This document shows positions 1 to 10,361 of a DNA stretch of 64,000 bases, piece after piece. Within the stretch, counting starts at the first letter, position 1. Every line of letters starts with the position of its first letter. The translations under genes were made by a program, and so were the position numbers. The stretch spans positions 99,027 through 163,026 of the forward strand of contig NZ_LAVS01000003.1 of the NCBI RefSeq assembly GCF_000986865.1, written 5' to 3'. This stretch comes from Rheinheimera mesophila (GTDB taxonomy: Bacteria; Pseudomonadota; Gammaproteobacteria; Enterobacterales; Alteromonadaceae). The notes under the pieces were generated by a model. That model had not been told where the DNA came from and ran no database searches. It saw nothing but the letters and a program-made list of their open reading frames with translations.

Positions 1-912
1 GTGGTGACACGACAGGACAGCGCCGATGGCACTATCAAGTTTGTGATGGGCTTGTCTGGTGGTCAGGAAGTGGAAACTGTCTGGATCCCGGAAAAAGACC
101 GTCGTACTTTATGTGTCTCCTCACAAGTAGGTTGCGCTTTAGAATGTACCTTTTGCTCCACAGCTCAGCAGGGCTTTAACCGCAATCTGAAAGTGTCTGA
201 AATCATTGGTCAGGTCTGGCGTGTGGCGCAAATCATCGGCAGCTACGGTGATACCGGTGAAAAACCAGTGACCAACGTAGTGATGATGGGCATGGGCGAG
301 CCTTTGCTGAACCTGAATAACGTAGTACCTGCCATGGAGCTGATGCTGGAAGACTTTGGTTTTGGTTTATCCAAACGCCGCGTTACTTTAAGTACTTCAG
401 GTGTAGTGCCGGCTTTAGATATGCTCAAAGAGCGTATCGACGTGGCTTTGGCTATTTCTCTGCATGCACCAAACAATGCGCTGCGTGATGAACTGGTGCC
501 AGTGAATAAAAAATACCCTATGGAAGAATTCCTCGCTGCAGCGAAACGTTATGTCACAGATTCCCGGGCAAACGACAAAGTCACAGTCGAATATGTGATG
601 CTCGATGGCGTGAACGACAGCATGGAACAAGCCCATGAACTGGCACAGGCGCTGAAAGGCACGCCGTCCAAAGTGAACCTGATCCCTTTTAACCCATACC
701 CGGGTTCTCCGTACAAACGCTCCAGCAATTCCCGTATCGATCGCTTTAATAAAGTGCTGCAGGAACATGGTTATACGGTGATGGTGCGTAAGACCCGTGG
801 TGATGATATTGACGCTGCTTGTGGTCAGTTGGTCGGGGATGTGATTGACCGTACCAAACGTTTAGCAAAAAAACAGATGAAAGGTCAGGAGATTTCAGTA
901 AAAATGGTGTAA
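1..912 (+). CDS. rlmN: 23S rRNA/tRNA adenine-C2 methyltransferase RlmN (5' end outside window)
   Basis: Radical-SAM enzyme that methylates C2 of A2503 in 23S rRNA and A37 in some tRNAs. The reading frame is open from the first base, and 303 residues are visible against about 380 for the family. The first 70-80 residues therefore lie upstream, and the GTG at base 1 is only the window edge. The radical-SAM CxxxCxxC signature is at visible residues 45, 49 and 52 (CALECTFC). The methyl-carrying C-terminal cysteine is at visible residue 274 in [11 protein letters not shown]. The next gene starts 23 bases later, as in the usual rlmN-pilF-rodZ-ispG-hisS order of gammaproteobacteria. Confidence 0.97.
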   Translation: MVTRQDSADGTIKFVMGLSGGQEVETVWIPEKDRRTLCVSSQVGCALECTFCSTAQQGFNRNLKVSEIIGQVWRVAQIIGSYGDTGEKPVTNVVMMGMGEPLLNLNNVVPAMELMLEDFGFGLSKRRVTLSTSGVVPALDMLKERIDVALAISLHAPNNALRDELVPVNKKYPMEEFLAAAKRYVTDSRANDKVTVEYVMLDGVNDSMEQAHELAQALKGTPSKVNLIPFNPYPGSPYKRSSNSRIDRFNKVLQEHGYTVMVRKTRGDDIDAACGQLVGDVIDRTKRLAKKQMKGQEISVKMV

Positions 913-935
913 CACTCCATTGCACTGGTATAGCT

Positions 936-2252
936 ATGAAAAAACTCAGGCTGTTCGCTTGTGTTATGTTCAGTTTACAATTGGCAGCTTGTGTCACTGA
1001 GACTACTGTTGTCGGCAGTGACCGCCAGGTTCGCCCTAAGACGGATGAAAAAGAAGCGGCCCGTACCCGCATCGCTTTAGGTATTAATTACCTGCAAAGG
1101 GGCGATAATGCTCAGGCCAAGTTTAATCTGGAGAAAGCCAAAAGCTTAGCGCCAGAGTTGGCCGAAGTGCATAACGCCATGGCCTATTATTATCAGCAGG
1201 TGGCCGAATATGACGCTGCTGAAAAATCCTACCAAAAAGCTATAGATCTCGAGCCTGATAACGCTGACTCCTACAACAACTACGGTGCTTTTTTATGCCA
1301 GCGTGGTAAGTATCAGCAAGCCGAACAGTTACTGCTGCAGGCAATCAGCCGCCCTGGTTATATCCGTGCTGCTGATAGCTACGAAAATATTGCTTTGTGC
1401 CGCTTGGAGCAAAAAGACTTTATTCAAGCCAAGTCCTATCTCGACTTATCCATTAAACACAACGCCAGCAGGCCCAGCGCTTTGTTTAATTTAGCTTCTG
1501 TCCATTATGCGATGACGGATTTATCAGCAGCCCAGGTGCTGCTCGACAGAATGCAAAACGCGTCGCAAATTTCGCCCCGTTCTGTGTTATTGAGCTATCA
1601 GATCGCGCAGGAGCAACAGGACTACAGCAGGATGCAAACGGCAGAGCAATTACTGCTGACCACTTATCCGCAGAGTCAGGAAAGCTTGTTGTTTAGTCAG
1701 GGCAAATTGAACGAGTCCGAATTCAGTAAACTCAGACAAGACTATAAACAGCAGTTACTGCAACAGCCGGCTGAACAACGCAAAACTGGGGTAGTTCAGC
1801 CTAAAATCAAAATCACCCGGAAAAAGCCACCCGCAGTTGTGGCAATACAACCAGAGATTGTGCCTGCTGAACGGACGACAGAGACACAAAGTCAGGCTGA
1901 AACTCTGGTTCAGCAACATGAAGTACAACAAGATGAAACCTTGTATGGCATAGCAGAGCGTTACAGTGTTACTATTAGCGATATAATCAGCTGGAACTCT
2001 TTGCGTGATAATCAGCCTATAGTCAGGGGGCAGATCCTTTGGATTGGACAACAAGCACCCCGGCAGATCGAACCACAAATTGAAGTACCAGAACGTTATC
2101 AAATCCAGTATGGCGATACCTTATTTCGGATTTCGATGCGTTACAGGGTGAAACTAACCAGCCTGCTGCAATGGAACAACTTAACTGAGCAAAGCCCGAT
2201 AAGGGCTGGGCAATTTATCTACTTAAAAGATCCGGCACAATTGGAATTATGA
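936..2252 (+). CDS. pilF: Type IV pilus biogenesis lipoprotein PilF/PilW with TPRs and a LysM extension
   Basis: Outer-membrane pilotin-type lipoprotein that in its family helps the PilQ secretin assemble. The N-terminus is a lipoprotein signal with lipobox LAAC (lipidated Cys19). Residues about 45-260 look like repeated TPR helices (for example SYQKAIDLEPDNADSYNNYG). A basic linker follows, then two LysM-like modules at about residues 327-371 (QDETLYGIAERYSVTISDI) and 387-431 (YGDTLFRISMRYRVKL). At 438 aa it is much longer than the usual 250 or so, and the excess is the LysM part. It overlaps rodZ by four bases (ATGA). Naming rests on position and TPR lipoprotein layout; peptidoglycan binding by the LysM part is inferred. 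Confidence 0.85.
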   Translation: MKKLRLFACVMFSLQLAACVTETTVVGSDRQVRPKTDEKEAARTRIALGINYLQRGDNAQAKFNLEKAKSLAPELAEVHNAMAYYYQQVAEYDAAEKSYQKAIDLEPDNADSYNNYGAFLCQRGKYQQAEQLLLQAISRPGYIRAADSYENIALCRLEQKDFIQAKSYLDLSIKHNASRPSALFNLASVHYAMTDLSAAQVLLDRMQNASQISPRSVLLSYQIAQEQQDYSRMQTAEQLLLTTYPQSQESLLFSQGKLNESEFSKLRQDYKQQLLQQPAEQRKTGVVQPKIKITRKKPPAVVAIQPEIVPAERTTETQSQAETLVQQHEVQQDETLYGIAERYSVTISDIISWNSLRDNQPIVRGQILWIGQQAPRQIEPQIEVPERYQIQYGDTLFRISMRYRVKLTSLLQWNNLTEQSPIRAGQFIYLKDPAQLEL

Positions 2253-3433
2253 CGACTGAATTAACGCAGCCTGGTAGCGCAGTAACAGTATTGAGCGCAG
2301 GACAAACCCTACGCCAGGCCAGAGAGCAACAAAATCTGACCGTAGCCCAAGTGGCACAGCAACTGAATTTAAGCAGAAGCCTGATCGAGGATATTGAACA
2401 GGATCAGGTGGATGCCAAGTTGTCTTCTACTTTTGTGCGGGGCTATTTGCGCTCCTACGCCAAATTATTGAAAATACCAGCTCAGCACATACTGGACATC
2501 TACAGCAGTAACTCGAAAGGCTTGCATCAGGTGCCCAGCCTGACCCGCAGTTTCTCCAAGCGTACCGCCAAAGAAGCGACAGAAAATCGCTTTATGTGGG
2601 TGACCTATTTTGTGATTGCGGTTTTTGTGGTGTTGCTGGTCCTGGGCTTCTGGCAAAGCCGCTATGGCGGTTCAGCCTCAGGTTCTGCTTTGCCTATGGC
2701 GCAAACAGACGAAACTATGCAGGTCAGTGAAGACAGCACGTCTGTTGAATCCCCCTCATACCAGTCAACAGCGTCGACACAACAGACTATACCTGTCACT
2801 CAGTTGGAGCAGACTGAGGCAGACACTGCCCCTGCACAAAACGCGTTAACCACAGATGCGCCGACTGTGATCTCTGCTGTAACGCAAGCTGACCAAACTC
2901 AGGGGACTGAGCCAGAAACTCAGAACGCTACGAATTCGACCAGCACTACGACTGCAGGCGCAGAGACTGTAGCTGTTGTGGACAATCAGACCCCAACGCA
3001 GACCTCAACACAGCCCCTAACGCAGCAACCTTCGTTGCCAGCGGCAACAACACCAGTTCAAGGCCAAGGACAATCGCCAGAGCCTTTGCCAGCGCAGGGC
3101 GCTGCTGTGGTCAACGCTGAGACAGCCAGTCAGCAGCCTGCTACCGCCGCTGCCGAAAACCAAACCAGTACTGAAGTTGATGCAACAGCGACGGCTGCTA
3201 TTAGCCTGTCTTTAACTGCTGAATGTTGGGTCGATATAGTAGATGCGACAGGTAAGCGTTTGGTGTTTGGCAGTCGTCAGGCGGGTGAACAACTGAATTT
3301 ACGCGGTGTTGCGCCAATCAAAGTGTTATTAGGTAACGCAGCCGCCGCCACTCTTAGCTTTAATGGCGAAGCCATCGACCTGTCAGGCTATCCAACAGGT
3401 CGGGTCGCCCGGTTAACCCTCGGACAAAACTGA
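2249..3433 (+). CDS. rodZ: Cytoskeleton protein RodZ
   Basis: Bitopic membrane protein that links the MreB filament to the wall elongation machinery. The N-terminal part is a Cro-like helix-turn-helix (about residues 15-85, containing [19 protein letters not shown]). A single transmembrane segment lies at about residues 115-136 ([19 protein letters not shown]). A long Thr/Gln/Ala-rich periplasmic linker follows, then a C-terminal beta domain of the DUF4115 type ([19 protein letters not shown]). At 394 aa it is a little longer than E. coli RodZ, owing to the linker. It overlaps pilF by 4 bases and ispG by 1 base. Confidence 0.93.
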   Translation: MTTELTQPGSAVTVLSAGQTLRQAREQQNLTVAQVAQQLNLSRSLIEDIEQDQVDAKLSSTFVRGYLRSYAKLLKIPAQHILDIYSSNSKGLHQVPSLTRSFSKRTAKEATENRFMWVTYFVIAVFVVLLVLGFWQSRYGGSASGSALPMAQTDETMQVSEDSTSVESPSYQSTASTQQTIPVTQLEQTEADTAPAQNALTTDAPTVISAVTQADQTQGTEPETQNATNSTSTTTAGAETVAVVDNQTPTQTSTQPLTQQPSLPAATTPVQGQGQSPEPLPAQGAAVVNAETASQQPATAAAENQTSTEVDATATAAISLSLTAECWVDIVDATGKRLVFGSRQAGEQLNLRGVAPIKVLLGNAAAATLSFNGEAIDLSGYPTGRVARLTLGQN

Positions 3434-4548
3434 TGAGTTACGCAGAAAATCCTATTAAAAGACGCCAGTCCACGCAAATTAAAGTGGGCAATGTGCTGAT
3501 AGGCGGTGATGCGCCTATTGCAGTGCAGTCGATGACCAATACCAAAACCACAGATGTAGCCGCCACAGTGGCGCAAATTCAGGCCATTGCCAAAGCAGGC
3601 GCTGATTTAGTGCGGGTGTCTGTGCCAACCATGGAAGCGGCTGAAGCCTTTAAGCTGATTAAACAGCAATCGCCTATTCCACTGGTGGCCGATATTCATT
3701 TTGATTACCGTATCGCGCTGAAAGTAGCGGAATACGGCGTTGATTGTCTGCGGATTAACCCAGGCAATATAGGCCGGGAAGATCGTATCCGTTCTGTGGT
3801 CGAAGCGGCGCGTGATAAAAATATTCCGATCCGTATTGGCGTCAACGGTGGTTCGCTGGAAGCCGATTTACAGGAAAAGTATGGCGAACCTACACCAGAA
3901 GCTTTGGTGGAATCGGCGATGCGTCATGTTGAAATCCTGGACAGACTGAACTTCGACCAGTTTAAAGTCAGTGTCAAAGCATCCGATGTGTTTTTAGCCG
4001 TGGGTGCTTACCGTTTGCTGGCGAAACAAATCAAACAGCCTCTGCATTTAGGTATTACAGAAGCTGGGGGCGCCCGTGCCGGTGCTGTTAAATCTGCAAT
4101 AGGTCTGGGTATTCTGTTGTCTGAGGGCATAGGCGATACCCTGCGCATCTCTTTGGCGGCTGATCCGGTTGAAGAAGTGAAAGTGGGTTTTGATATTTTA
4201 AAATCACTGCGTATTCGCTCCCGTGGTATTAACTTTATTGCCTGTCCAAGCTGCTCCCGCCAGGAATTTGATGTGATCAAAACCATGAATGAGTTGGAGC
4301 AACGGCTGGAAGACGTGGTCGACCCTATGACGGTCTCGGTGATAGGTTGCGTAGTGAATGGGCCTGGGGAGGCCTTGATCTCCGATTTGGGCGTAGCAGG
4401 AGCCAACCGGATGAGTGGTTTCTACCTCAAAGGCCAGCGGCAAAAACTACGCATCGATAACAACAACGTCGCAGAACAATTAGAAGCCCAGGTACGGCTG
4501 TATCTGGAAGAGCAAAAACGCCTGATTGAAATTAAACAGTTGGATTAA
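3433..4548 (+). CDS. ispG: (E)-4-hydroxy-3-methylbut-2-enyl-diphosphate synthase IspG
   Basis: Iron-sulfur enzyme of the MEP isoprenoid pathway, converting MEcPP to HMBPP. The 371-aa sequence is of normal length for proteobacteria. It has an N-terminal TIM-barrel part beginning [16 protein letters not shown] and a C-terminal [4Fe-4S] domain with the cysteines of ACPSCSR and [10 protein letters not shown]. The start overlaps the rodZ stop (TGATG), implying coupled translation. The enzyme of the next MEP step, ispH, lies about 38 kb downstream in the window. Confidence 0.98.
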   Translation: MSYAENPIKRRQSTQIKVGNVLIGGDAPIAVQSMTNTKTTDVAATVAQIQAIAKAGADLVRVSVPTMEAAEAFKLIKQQSPIPLVADIHFDYRIALKVAEYGVDCLRINPGNIGREDRIRSVVEAARDKNIPIRIGVNGGSLEADLQEKYGEPTPEALVESAMRHVEILDRLNFDQFKVSVKASDVFLAVGAYRLLAKQIKQPLHLGITEAGGARAGAVKSAIGLGILLSEGIGDTLRISLAADPVEEVKVGFDILKSLRIRSRGINFIACPSCSRQEFDVIKTMNELEQRLEDVVDPMTVSVIGCVVNGPGEALISDLGVAGANRMSGFYLKGQRQKLRIDNNNVAEQLEAQVRLYLEEQKRLIEIKQLD

Positions 4549-4592
4549 GCGGCATTGCTGCATGATCCGCTTTGGACAAAGAGATAAAACCC

Positions 4593-5867
4593 GTGTCAAA
4601 AGATATCCAGGCCATTCGTGGCATGAACGACTGTTTGCCGGCCGAAACTCCGGCATGGCAGTATGTGGAACAGATTTTACGTAAAACAGTACGCAACTAT
4701 GGTTATGAAGAAATTCGTTTTCCTATAGTGGAAATGACGGAGCTGTTTAAGCGCTCTATCGGCGAAGTGACTGACATCGTTGAAAAAGAAATGTACACCT
4801 TTGCCGATCGTAACGGTGACAGCCTGACCTTAAGGCCTGAAGGCACAGCAGTGTGCGTGCGTGCCGCCAATCAGAATGGCTTGCTGTATAACCAGGAGCA
4901 ACGCCTGTGGTATATGGGGCCAATGTTCCGCCATGAACGTCCGCAAAAAGGCCGTTATCGCCAGTTTCACCAGTTTGGTTTAGAAGCTTTTGGTATGGCA
5001 GGCCCAGACATTGACGCCGAAGTCATTCTACTCAGTGCCCGTTTATGGAAAAGTTTAGGTTTGTCGTCTCATGTCACGCTAGAGCTGAACTCTTTAGGTT
5101 CGAATCAGGCGCGTGCGGATTACCGTGCCGCTTTGGTCGCTTATTTAGAACAGCATAAAGAACTGCTGGATGAAGACAGCTTACGCCGCATGTACAGCAA
5201 TCCGCTGCGGGTACTGGATAGCAAAAATCCGGCTATGCAGGAGATGCTGGGCAAAGCGCCACAGTTGCTGGATTATTTAGATGATGAATCCAAAGCCGAC
5301 TTTGATGGCTTACAAAAGCGGTTAAAAGCCGCAGGCGTTGAGTTTGTGATAAATCCGCGTTTAGTGCGCGGCCTGGATTATTACAACAAAACTGTATTCG
5401 AATGGGTCACTAGTAGTTTGGGTTCACAAGGCACTGTCTGCGCCGGTGGCCGTTACGATGGTTTAGTCGAGCAACTGGGCGGCAAAGCCACGCCTGCAGT
5501 TGGTTTTGCCTTAGGTATGGAGCGGCTGGTATTATTGCTGCAAACCTTAGATTTATTGCCACAAGAGCAGAGCCAAACTGATATTTATCTGATGGCCTTG
5601 GGTGAGAGTGCGGAACTTGCGGCGGTTTCTATTGCCGAAGGCCTGCGCAATGATTTACCGGACCTGCGTTTAATGACCCATGCAGGTGGTGGCAATTTAA
5701 AGAAACAACTGAAAAAGGCGGACAAGTCTGGTGCCAGTCTTGGTCTGCTGCTAGGTGAAACTGAACTGGCCGCAGGCGAAATTACGCTGAAATGGCTCAG
5801 AGCAGAAAAAACCCAACAAAATATTAAATTGACTGAATTAAGCAGCGCTCTGAAGCAGCTGGTTTAA
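4593..5867 (+). CDS. hisS: Histidyl-tRNA synthetase
   Basis: Class II aminoacyl-tRNA synthetase charging tRNA-His. Motif 2 is seen in [18 protein letters not shown], the histidine-specific loop in [15 protein letters not shown], and motif 3 in [10 protein letters not shown] frame-open TTG exists at 4572, but the GTG at 4593 gives [12 protein letters not shown] at the N-terminus and exactly 424 aa, the length of the E. coli enzyme, so I chose it. It follows ispG after 44 bases and precedes yfgM by 11 bases. Confidence 0.97.
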   Translation: MSKDIQAIRGMNDCLPAETPAWQYVEQILRKTVRNYGYEEIRFPIVEMTELFKRSIGEVTDIVEKEMYTFADRNGDSLTLRPEGTAVCVRAANQNGLLYNQEQRLWYMGPMFRHERPQKGRYRQFHQFGLEAFGMAGPDIDAEVILLSARLWKSLGLSSHVTLELNSLGSNQARADYRAALVAYLEQHKELLDEDSLRRMYSNPLRVLDSKNPAMQEMLGKAPQLLDYLDDESKADFDGLQKRLKAAGVEFVINPRLVRGLDYYNKTVFEWVTSSLGSQGTVCAGGRYDGLVEQLGGKATPAVGFALGMERLVLLLQTLDLLPQEQSQTDIYLMALGESAELAAVSIAEGLRNDLPDLRLMTHAGGGNLKKQLKKADKSGASLGLLLGETELAAGEITLKWLRAEKTQQNIKLTELSSALKQLV

Positions 5868-5878
5868 AGGGATCGAAG

Positions 5879-6517
5879 ATGGAAATTTACAACAGCGAAG
5901 AACAACAAGTCGAAGCTATTAAGCGCTTTTGGAAAGAAAACGGCACCGCTATTATCGCCGGGGTTGTTTTAGGTTTAGGCGGCTTGTATGGCTGGCGTTA
6001 TTTTCAGGACCAGCAGCTCGAAACTACTATGGCTGCATCAAGTGCCTACACTAAGTTACTGGAGCAGCAACAAAAAGCCGCAGATAACCCAGAGTTGTTA
6101 GCACAGTTTCAGGCTTTTGTTGACGAAAACAGCGACTCCTCTTACGCACTGCTGGCGGCTTTTGTTGCAGCCAAAGAAGCGGTAGCAAAAGAAGATTATG
6201 CAACCGCAGCCAAGCAACTGAACTGGGTGCTGACCACCGCCAAACAGCCGGAAATTAAGGCGCTGGCGCAGTTGCGTTTAGCCCGGGTACAAAATGAGCA
6301 GAAAGATTATCCAGCGGCTATAGCAACCCTTGCCTTAGCTGTACCTGAAGCGTTTAAGGCACAACAGCAGGAATTACTGGGCGATGTACTGTTGAATTCC
6401 GGCGAGCCGGCAAAAGCGAAAACGGCTTATCAGGCCGCTGTCACTGCCACAAAAGATGCTCAGAATCCACTTCTGAAAATAAAATTAGACGAACTGGCGC
6501 ACGTAACTGCTGCTTAA
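5879..6517 (+). CDS. yfgM: YfgM family ancillary SecYEG translocon protein
   Basis: Inner-membrane protein that in E. coli binds the SecYEG translocon together with PpiD and affects periplasmic chaperone traffic. The N-terminal cytosolic stretch (about 22 residues) is followed by one transmembrane segment (TAIIAGVVLGLGGLYGWRYF). The rest is a TPR-like periplasmic domain rich in Ala, Lys and Gln. The 212-aa length fits the family. A good ribosome site (AAAGGGAT) precedes the ATG. It sits between hisS and bamB as in many gammaproteobacteria. Confidence 0.93.
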   Translation: MEIYNSEEQQVEAIKRFWKENGTAIIAGVVLGLGGLYGWRYFQDQQLETTMAASSAYTKLLEQQQKAADNPELLAQFQAFVDENSDSSYALLAAFVAAKEAVAKEDYATAAKQLNWVLTTAKQPEIKALAQLRLARVQNEQKDYPAAIATLALAVPEAFKAQQQELLGDVLLNSGEPAKAKTAYQAAVTATKDAQNPLLKIKLDELAHVTAA

Positions 6518-6526
6518 GGTGTAAGA

Positions 6527-7711
6527 GTGAAGTTATTCAAGTCCCGTATCGGCTTCATGCTGGTGTTGTTGACGACTTTGGCGGCCTGTTCTTCGAAAGA
6601 GGAATTGGTTTATCCGGAAATTAACAACAAAATTGAACCCGAAGAAATTTGGAGTGCCTCCGTAGGGGATGGCGTTGAACATTATGATTCAGCGCTACGG
6701 CCATTGATTTACAAAGATAAAGTCTTTGCGGCCAGCCGCGCTGGTTTAGTCATGGCTTTTGACAAAGAGTCCGGCGATCGTCTATGGACCTTTGATGTGC
6801 GCGACGACGGTACTGGTAGTTTCCTCGATGGCCTGAAGTTCTGGAATTCGGAAACAGCCCGGGTTTCCGGTGGTGTCAGTGCCGGTTATGACAAAGTGTT
6901 TGTCGGCACTGAAAACGGCGATGTCGTAGCGCTTAACCCCGAAACCGGTGAGCTGGTCTGGCGGGTGAAAGTCAAAGGCGAAGTCATTGCCAGCCCTGCA
7001 GCAGGTGACGGTTATGTGCTGGTAAATACGTCAGCCGGCTACATGTTTGCCCTGCACCCTGACACTGGCGAACAGCGTTGGATGCATGAACAGGAAAGTG
7101 CATTACTCAGTTTACGGGGGACCAGTGAGCCCGTGGTGGCCAATGGGGGGGTTATTTTTGGTAGTGGTGCCGGCAAGGTTTCAGTACTGATAGCGGACAA
7201 AGGTGTGTTGGCCTGGGATGCTGCCATCGCAGTGCCTAAAGGTGCCACTGACTTATCCCGTATGGTCGATGTGGATGCAACACCTATAGTGGTGGATGGA
7301 ACTATTTACGCTATTGCCTTTAACGGTGAGCTGGTGGCGCTGGAACTGCGCACAGGCCGGGTGATCTGGAAACGGGAGTACGCCAGCTTCCGCGATATGG
7401 TGATTGAAGGCAATACCATCTACCTGGTGGACAGTGTTGGTAAAATCTTCGCCATAGACCGTCGTAATGGCTTAGAACAGTGGGCTCAACTTGGCTTGCA
7501 CAAACATTTCCTGACCGGACCCGCGGTGTATAAGGATTATCTGGCTGTGGGCGATGTAGAAGGTAACTTATTCTGGTTGGATAAAAACACCGGTGAGTTT
7601 GTTGCCCAAGAGACTTACGGCTCTGGTTTTTATGTGCAGGGTGTCAGCACAGCCGACGAATTAGTGATCCAAACCCGGGATGGTGAGCTAAGTTTAATAC
7701 GCTTGCCTTAA
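6527..7711 (+). CDS. bamB: Outer membrane protein assembly factor BamB
   Basis: Lipoprotein subunit of the BAM complex that inserts beta-barrel proteins in the outer membrane. It starts at GTG 6527. A lipoprotein signal ends in LAAC with Cys21. The remaining 370 or so residues form an eight-bladed PQQ-like beta-propeller, visible as repeats such as VVALNPETGELVWRVKVKG and LVALELRTGRVIWKREYAS. The 394-aa length is normal. It is 9 bases behind yfgM; a hairpin follows before der. Confidence 0.96.
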   Translation: MKLFKSRIGFMLVLLTTLAACSSKEELVYPEINNKIEPEEIWSASVGDGVEHYDSALRPLIYKDKVFAASRAGLVMAFDKESGDRLWTFDVRDDGTGSFLDGLKFWNSETARVSGGVSAGYDKVFVGTENGDVVALNPETGELVWRVKVKGEVIASPAAGDGYVLVNTSAGYMFALHPDTGEQRWMHEQESALLSLRGTSEPVVANGGVIFGSGAGKVSVLIADKGVLAWDAAIAVPKGATDLSRMVDVDATPIVVDGTIYAIAFNGELVALELRTGRVIWKREYASFRDMVIEGNTIYLVDSVGKIFAIDRRNGLEQWAQLGLHKHFLTGPAVYKDYLAVGDVEGNLFWLDKNTGEFVAQETYGSGFYVQGVSTADELVIQTRDGELSLIRLP

Positions 7712-7731
7712 CCCTGCCTGGTATGGAAAAG

Positions 7732-7772
7732 GACGAGGTCGGAGCCGATAAAATATCGTCTCCGGCCTTGTC
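7732..7772 (+). terminator. Hairpin after bamB, possible weak terminator
   Basis: An 18-base arm (7732-7749) pairs with 7755-7772 around a five-base loop (AAAAT), with one mismatch and two G-T pairs. The following T run is poor (GTTTCAT), so termination may be incomplete and some reading into der is possible. Confidence 0.45.
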
Positions 7773-7897
7773 GTTTCATAGCCTGTAGTGATTGTGGCCA
7801 GTGTCAGGCTGTCAAAAGCCCGGCATGGCAGAGTAAGAAGGCCAGTTGGCCTGCGGTATCCACAAGGATACATAGTAATTTTATTTGAGGTAAAACC

Positions 7898-9373
7898 ATG
7901 TTACCTGTTGTGGCTTTGGTTGGCAGAGCCAACGTTGGAAAATCAACATTATTTAACCGCTTAACCCGCACCCGTGACGCCTTAGTGGCGGATTACCCGG
8001 GCCTGACGCGTGACCGCAAATACGGTTCAGTCAAATACGAAGGTTACGAATTTATTGTGGTCGATACCGGTGGTATAGACGGCAATGAGCAAGGCATTGA
8101 AGTAGAAATGGCGGAGCAGTCACTCAAAGCCATAGACGAAGCCGATGTCGTGCTCTTTATGGTCGACGCCCGGGCTGGTGCCATGGTGGCTGATGATGCG
8201 ATTGCCCAGCACTTACGCCGTATTAATAAAAAAGTGTTCCTGGTTGCTAATAAAACCGATGGTTTAGACGCAGACACAGCTACAGCCGATTTCTACAGTC
8301 TGGCGCTGGGTGAAGTGTATCCAATAGCTGCCGTACATGGCCGTGGCGTAGTGTCTTTGCTGCAACATGCGTTGTTACCTTTGTTGTCTGAACAGCAACA
8401 ACAACGTATTGCCGCTATTGAAAGTGGCGAAGAATTACCGGACGAGTTTGAAGAAGAGGAAAGCGAAGAGGACATTACTCAGGCCAAGGACCAGCATATC
8501 AAGCTGGCTATAGTCGGTCGTCCAAACGTAGGTAAATCCACCTTAACCAACCGTATTTTAGGCGAAGAGCGGGTGGTAGTATTCGATATGCCGGGCACCA
8601 CTCGGGATTCGATTTATATCCCTATGACCCGCGGTGAGCGCGAGTATACGCTGATTGATACCGCCGGTGTGCGTCGCCGTGGCAAAATTGACGATATGGT
8701 CGAAAAGTTCTCTGTCATTAAAACTCTGCAGGCGATTGAAGACGCTAACGTGGTGATTTTAGTGCTGGACGCCCGTCTGGGGATTTCCGACCAGGACTTA
8801 AGTATTTTGGGTTTTGTGCTCAATTCTGGTCGCTCTTTGGTGATTGCGGTGAACAAGTGGGATGGTTTGGACGATCGCATTAAAGATGATGTAAAACGTG
8901 AACTCGACAGACGTTTAGGTTTTATTGACTTTGCCCGCTTGCATTTTATCTCGGCTTTGCACGGCTCAGGTGTCGGTAACTTATTTGAATCGGTCGAAGA
9001 AGCCTTCGATTCGGCTACCCGTCGTGTCAGCACAGCGCTTTTAACCCGCATAATGAAAATGGCCGTGGAAGATCACCAACCACCTATGGTGAAAGGCCGT
9101 CGGGTGAAGCTGAAATACGCTCACGCCGGTGGTTACAATCCGCCTATTATCGTGATCCACGGTAATCAGGTAGAAGATCTGCCAGATTCGTACAAGCGTT
9201 ATCTGATGAACTATTACCGTAAGTCGCTGCAGATGATGGGCACACCAGTGCGGATTGAGTTCCGTGAAGGTGAAAACCCCTTCGCGACCCGACGTAATAC
9301 GCTGACACCAAATCAGCAGTACAAACGCGACCGTATCCTAAAAGCCAGGGCGAATCTGGTGAATAAGAAGTAA
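7898..9373 (+). CDS. der: Ribosome biogenesis GTPase Der (EngA)
   Basis: Tandem-GTPase needed for 50S subunit maturation. The first G domain has [12 protein letters not shown] near the N-terminus, DTGG and NKTD. An acidic linker ([12 protein letters not shown]) leads to the second G domain with [16 protein letters not shown] and NKWD. A C-terminal KH-like domain follows from about residue 380. The 491-aa length is typical. A ribosome site (TGAGGT) lies just upstream of the ATG. Der closes the conserved hisS-yfgM-bamB-der run. Confidence 0.98.
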   Translation: MLPVVALVGRANVGKSTLFNRLTRTRDALVADYPGLTRDRKYGSVKYEGYEFIVVDTGGIDGNEQGIEVEMAEQSLKAIDEADVVLFMVDARAGAMVADDAIAQHLRRINKKVFLVANKTDGLDADTATADFYSLALGEVYPIAAVHGRGVVSLLQHALLPLLSEQQQQRIAAIESGEELPDEFEEEESEEDITQAKDQHIKLAIVGRPNVGKSTLTNRILGEERVVVFDMPGTTRDSIYIPMTRGEREYTLIDTAGVRRRGKIDDMVEKFSVIKTLQAIEDANVVILVLDARLGISDQDLSILGFVLNSGRSLVIAVNKWDGLDDRIKDDVKRELDRRLGFIDFARLHFISALHGSGVGNLFESVEEAFDSATRRVSTALLTRIMKMAVEDHQPPMVKGRRVKLKYAHAGGYNPPIIVIHGNQVEDLPDSYKRYLMNYYRKSLQMMGTPVRIEFREGENPFATRRNTLTPNQQYKRDRILKARANLVNKK

Positions 9374-9387
9374 GTTGTGATTCTCAG

Positions 9388-9414
9388 GGCCAGCGCAAGC
9401 TGGCCTTGTTGTTT
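9388..9414 (+). terminator. Rho-independent terminator of der
   Basis: Seven-base GC-rich stem GGCCAGC / GCTGGCC around GCAA, followed by TTGTTGTTT, 15 bases after the der stop. Confidence 0.75.
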
Positions 9415-9596
9415 GTGGGTTGTGTATGTCGGAGATGGTTGCGGTTAGTATGATAACTGCCAGTCTCTGTTGGGTTCTTGCATTTGTTCTTCGCATTCAA
9501 AACAAATTATACGAGCGGGTCTTATACACACTCCTGGTGTCAGGCGATTAATGACAGTCTTTTAGCGCTGATTAGCTAAGTTCTTAATTGCAATAT

Positions 9597-9644
9597 TTTT
9601 TACTTTAAAGTATCTCGCCAAAGGCTAAAGCTTTAAAGTAAAAA
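9597..9644. repeat. AT-rich 14-bp perfect inverted repeat
   Basis: TTTTTACTTTAAAG (9597-9610) is the exact reverse complement of CTTTAAAGTAAAAA (9631-9644), with 20 bases between. It lies 3' of both flanking convergent genes and could fold as a bidirectional, AT-only hairpin. It lacks the GC stem of a classical terminator. Confidence 0.6.
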
Positions 9645-9713
9645 TGTAGCAAATAGCCACTAAATGCTGGGGACAGGTTTTGCCATATGCGCAGGATTTA
9701 TTTCAGCTCCAGC

Positions 9714-10247
9714 TTATCTGCAACTATACCTGCTCTGCACAAATCCACTCTGATAGACCCGGGTTTCCAGATGCTGTAATTTGAGATCGGCAGGTAAAGC
9801 GCCAAATAGCGTTATGCCTTCGCCAATCAACACCGGAATTCGGGTGAGTGTCAGTTCGTCGACCAACTGATGGCGCAGGCCTTGTTGAATAATGTTGCCG
9901 CCATCCAGGTAAACTGCTTTGTAACCTTGCTGCTTCAACTGATGAATAATATCAACCATAGCGCCCTGACGGATGTCGACTTTATCTTGCAGTTCAGGCG
10001 GTAAATCAGCAGAGCGTAGTTGATGACTGAGTACCACGGTTTTCACCGGATAAGGCCAGTCGATACCAAAACTCAGCACTTTTTCAAAGGTGATGCGCCC
10101 CATTAACATCACATCAATGCCAGCCATAAAAGCACCGTAGCCATGATCGTCTGTGGAGTCAGTGGCAGAGGTTAACCAATTGATGTCACCATCTTTTTTA
10201 GCGATAAAGCCGTCCAGGCTAGTGGCTATAAATACTTTTACTTCCAT
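9714..10247 (-). CDS. Dihydrofolate reductase family (RibD C-terminal-like) protein
   Basis: A 177-aa protein of the RibD_C/DHFR-like fold. It begins KVFIATSLDGFIAKKDG, the nucleotide-binding opening of this family (compare YyaP/YwjB of Bacillus). Later motifs are MLMGRITFEKV and VYLDGGNIIQQGL, with a GEGITLF loop near the C-terminus. Members are NADPH-type reductases of mostly unknown substrate, so no pathway is assigned. A ribosome site (AAGG) precedes the ATG on the minus strand. It stands alone, with 114 bases to the next minus-strand gene upstream. Confidence 0.85.
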   Translation of the reverse strand: MEVKVFIATSLDGFIAKKDGDINWLTSATDSTDDHGYGAFMAGIDVMLMGRITFEKVLSFGIDWPYPVKTVVLSHQLRSADLPPELQDKVDIRQGAMVDIIHQLKQQGYKAVYLDGGNIIQQGLRHQLVDELTLTRIPVLIGEGITLFGALPADLKLQHLETRVYQSGFVQSRYSCR

Positions 10248-10361
10248 TGATATGTGCCTTCTGTTTGCGCGTTAACTTACAAAAATACAGCTACTATCAA
10301 AACATAAAATGATCTACAGAACAGTTACAACTTGTATTTCGGCTTGAACGAAAGTTTTTAT

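Larger units (their letters stand above)
9374..9713. other. Non-coding gap between der and a DHFR-like gene
   Basis: No convincing gene is visible in these 340 bases. The gap holds the der terminator, an AT-rich perfect inverted repeat at 9597-9644 and, at about 9665-9680, a short phrase TGCTGGGGACAGG. I loosely associate that kind of phrase with the flanks of REP-associated transposase elements. No transposase is present. Confidence 0.5.

Noticed and set aside
8614..9051. 145-codon minus-strand frame inside der
   Set aside because: Antisense shadow of a highly conserved GTPase domain.
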